A DNA stretch of 64,000 bases, from NCBI GenBank assembly GCA_028752905.1, contig JAQNBH010000011.1:2641303-2705302 (forward strand). Direction: 5' to 3'. The stretch comes from Cladorhizidae sp. MBARI D1340-BT2 (lineage: Eukaryota; Porifera; Demospongiae; Poecilosclerida; Cladorhizidae). This document shows, piece after piece, positions 62,179 through 64,000 of the stretch (the stretch's first letter is position 1; the number at the start of each line of letters is the position of its first letter). A model generated the notes under the pieces. The model searched no databases. It worked only from the letters and a program-made list of their open reading frames with translations, and was not told the origin of the DNA. The translations under genes were made by a program, and so were the position numbers.

Positions 62179-64000
62179 TCATTGTGACGAATGGTCCACC
62201 TGTGGTTGATGATCGTGATTGCTTACAACTTCACCTTTGCCATTACCAACCGCTTTCTCCCTTTCAGTTTCAGAGGCAGCAACAGGTTTCGGATCATCGT
62301 CAGCTTTCATGAAGAACAATGGTCTTGATATTTCTGTAAAAGGAAAGATACAGCTAATATATTTATTAATGCTTAGACATATGATTTACTACTCACTGTT
62401 CATCTTCCTTAAGGACATACTAACAGTATTTACGCCAGAACCATCATTCCGTTCTGGTTTGAAGAGAATAATGAAGACCTTGTGACCAAAAATAGAAAGG
62501 AGGACTGCAAATCCTGACATCACCACCGCCAGTGAGATGGCAATGTTCTGTAACTCATGCATGGTCCGAGTGGCAAAGAAAGTGATGATGAAAGCAATCC
62601 AGATCACAAGGATGGAGATGGAGCAGAGTGCAATAATTATACTTGGCCTCATTGAAATTATCTGGGTAGTTGTAGCTTAGTGCACCAAATATGGTACAGA
62701 GGCCAATGAGGATCGTCTCGTAGCTTGCAGACAGGATCAGAAAAATGGTTCTATCTACCAAACATGTGATTACCACTGTGGGAAAGGCATTCGGCATCTC
62801 CGTGTTCCGCCGGGTCTCTCTCATTACTTCAGGGTGATCAACGGCAGTGGAAATAACCAGAATCAGCCACTGAAGCAAGACCAGGACAACAGTGAATAAT
62901 ACCTGGTACTGAGGCTCTGTGAAACGTGGTCGATTTAGCTTTACCTTCTGCAGGAAGATCCTAGCCACTCGCACAATCTTGACCAAAAGAGCACTGAACA
63001 TAATTACAAAGCTGGTCCAGAGAATCCACCTCTGGATGCTTAGGCTTTGAAACGTAGAAGAAGGCAGAAAAGAAGCTGAGTGTGATGCCCAACAAAAGTA
63101 GGATCATCTGCTCTCGGCCTGACGACTTGACCACTGACGTATTCCAGAACATAATAAAAACTACTGAGGTAAAGGTCACTGCTACCAACCCTATAAGGGC
63201 AATGATCATGATAATAACGGAGTAAGGATGGTTGAAATTCAGGAAAGATTGTTTTAGAGGTACACAACCACTGCTTCCATTCATGGGATTATTCCCCCAG
63301 CTCTCATTCTCACATTTGCTGCAGTTAAGGGCCAGAGGGTCACTGGAGAAGAATTTCCCAAGGCAGGGATCACAGAAGCCACAGCAAGAGGATTGGACTA
63401 ATCGTCGAAACTGGCCAGGACTGCACCTGCCACATTGTGACACTGGTGGAGAGGTTACTTGCTCGCTGGCATTGTCATGACCAAACTGAAAAGGTATCTC
63501 TTGAAAAAGTTGCAGTTTAGACTCTTTGGCCATAAAGCTGTCCCATATTCCCACTCTCTTGAAAACAAACCGTGTCTGCTTAGTTCCTACCTCTTCATCA
63601 GTAAAGACGGCTTGATAATTTAAAATCTCATACCTTCCCTCCACATTGCCCTGACTATTAAAGACAATCCTGTTCCCTGTGGGACTGGTGAAATCCACCA
63701 TTTTAATGTACTCTAGCAATGAACTGCCATTTAGTTCCCTTGTCTGGTTCAGACATGTCCTGTTGTTGCTGAACCATTGGACTGGCTGCTCACAATTTGC
63801 TGTGAGGAAGTTCTGCAGAGCATGTGCATAAGTATAAACAGCATCCGCAACCAAAGGTATCTTTTTGCCCTGCTCATAACTCTGCAGTTCAGAAATGCTA
63901 AGATTTCTGTTGCAAGGTGCCTTCTTGTTTGAACTCTCATCACTGTTGCAGTTCATAACTGCAGAGAAGTATTCCTCAAACCATGGATTTCGACTGTTGC
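62179..64000 (-). CDS. Class C (metabotropic glutamate-like) GPCR, 5' end outside the window
   Basis: Minus strand; coding enters at 64000 (RNPWFEEYFSAV), the last part of the Venus-flytrap ligand-binding domain (VADAVYTYAHALQNFL). The Cys-rich NCD3G module follows (QCGRCSPGQFRR, SCCGFCDPC, NCSKCE, SGCVP), then seven membrane helices: VIIMIIALIGLVAV, MILLLLGITLSFFSAFF, ILWTSFVIMFSALLV, VLFTVVLVLLQWLILV, TIFLILSASYETILIG, IIIALCSISILVIWIAF, and NIAISLAVVMSGFAVLL ending GHKVFIILFKPERN. One 63-bp intron (62334-62396, donor GTGAGT, acceptor TTTACAG) leads to a last exon of 50 codons ending TGA 62181-62179 with a Glu/Lys/His-rich tail. Two single extra A bases (near 63040, before helix 3, and near 62652, before helix 6) break the frame. 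The ligand cannot be told. Confidence 0.9.
62334..62396 (-). other. Intron of the receptor gene (63 bp)
   Basis: Donor GTGAGT at 62396 downwards, acceptor TTTTACAG ending at 62334, phase 1. Splicing opens a 50-codon last exon, where reading through would stop after two codons. The length is very short, as is common in sponges. Confidence 0.8.

Noticed and set aside
1..64000. tRNA genes
   Set aside because: Words like GTTCGAATC (54696) and GTTCAATCGAG (2657) were checked by eye, but no matching A-box and cloverleaf could be drawn; a covariance search would be needed.

Overview
The window looks like a piece of an early-branching marine animal genome, most likely a sponge. This is inference from content: AT-rich non-coding DNA, a class C (metabotropic glutamate-like) receptor with a tiny intron, a possible Ig-domain exon, and a dense layer of decayed Penelope-like, Ty3/gypsy, hAT, pogo, piggyBac, Mutator-like and LINE elements. 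A cnidarian cannot be excluded. No rRNA, tRNA or CRISPR array was recognised. Very little of the 64 kb is ordinary host gene.

Host-type genes. A possible Ig-domain exon leaves the window at the left edge (1-126, minus). An intact 300-codon intronless gene lies at 22061-22963 (plus), with a duplicated 5' end just upstream and an inverted broken copy at 35588-36490. A class C GPCR fills the right end (62179-64000, minus) with its last intron, all seven membrane helices and two one-base frame breaks; its 5' part lies outside the window.

Layout. 1-11000: a degenerate Penelope-like element (1270-2640) followed by palindromes with hammerhead-like cores, minisatellites and otherwise featureless DNA. 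11119-14570: a decayed Mutator-like transposase and a cluster of an unnamed interspersed repeat (called R1 here). 14846-18842: a complete pogo/Tigger-type element with TIRs and TA duplications, carrying a broken transposase, a HIRAN-domain ORF on the other strand, and a nested piggyBac-type insert with TTAA duplications. 20016-27665: LINE, duplicated host gene, a second Penelope-like element and a pogo remnant. 28260-32130: a Ty3/gypsy element whose integrase lies before its reverse transcriptase (Gmr1-like order), with a SCAN-like gag, a nested solo LTR and several local rearrangements. 32130-44420: repeats, pseudogene copies, minisatellites. 44773-47640: a hAT element with TIRs. 48250-51240: a conventional-order gypsy remnant. 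52010-54870: LINE RT fragment and a second Gmr1-order gypsy. 55423-60999: a young, apparently intact Ty3/gypsy element with matching LTRs, target duplication, polypurine tract and a primer-binding site that is the exact complement of its own LTR.

How it fits together: the window is chiefly a record of successive transposon insertions, several nested (piggyBac in pogo, solo LTR in gypsy, hAT next to a gypsy-linked repeat, the young gypsy beside a TTF-type zinc-finger remnant). The points most worth following are the self-priming arrangement of the young LTR element, the two Gmr1-order elements, the hammerhead-like cores near Penelope-type sequence, and the HIRAN ORF inside the pogo element.
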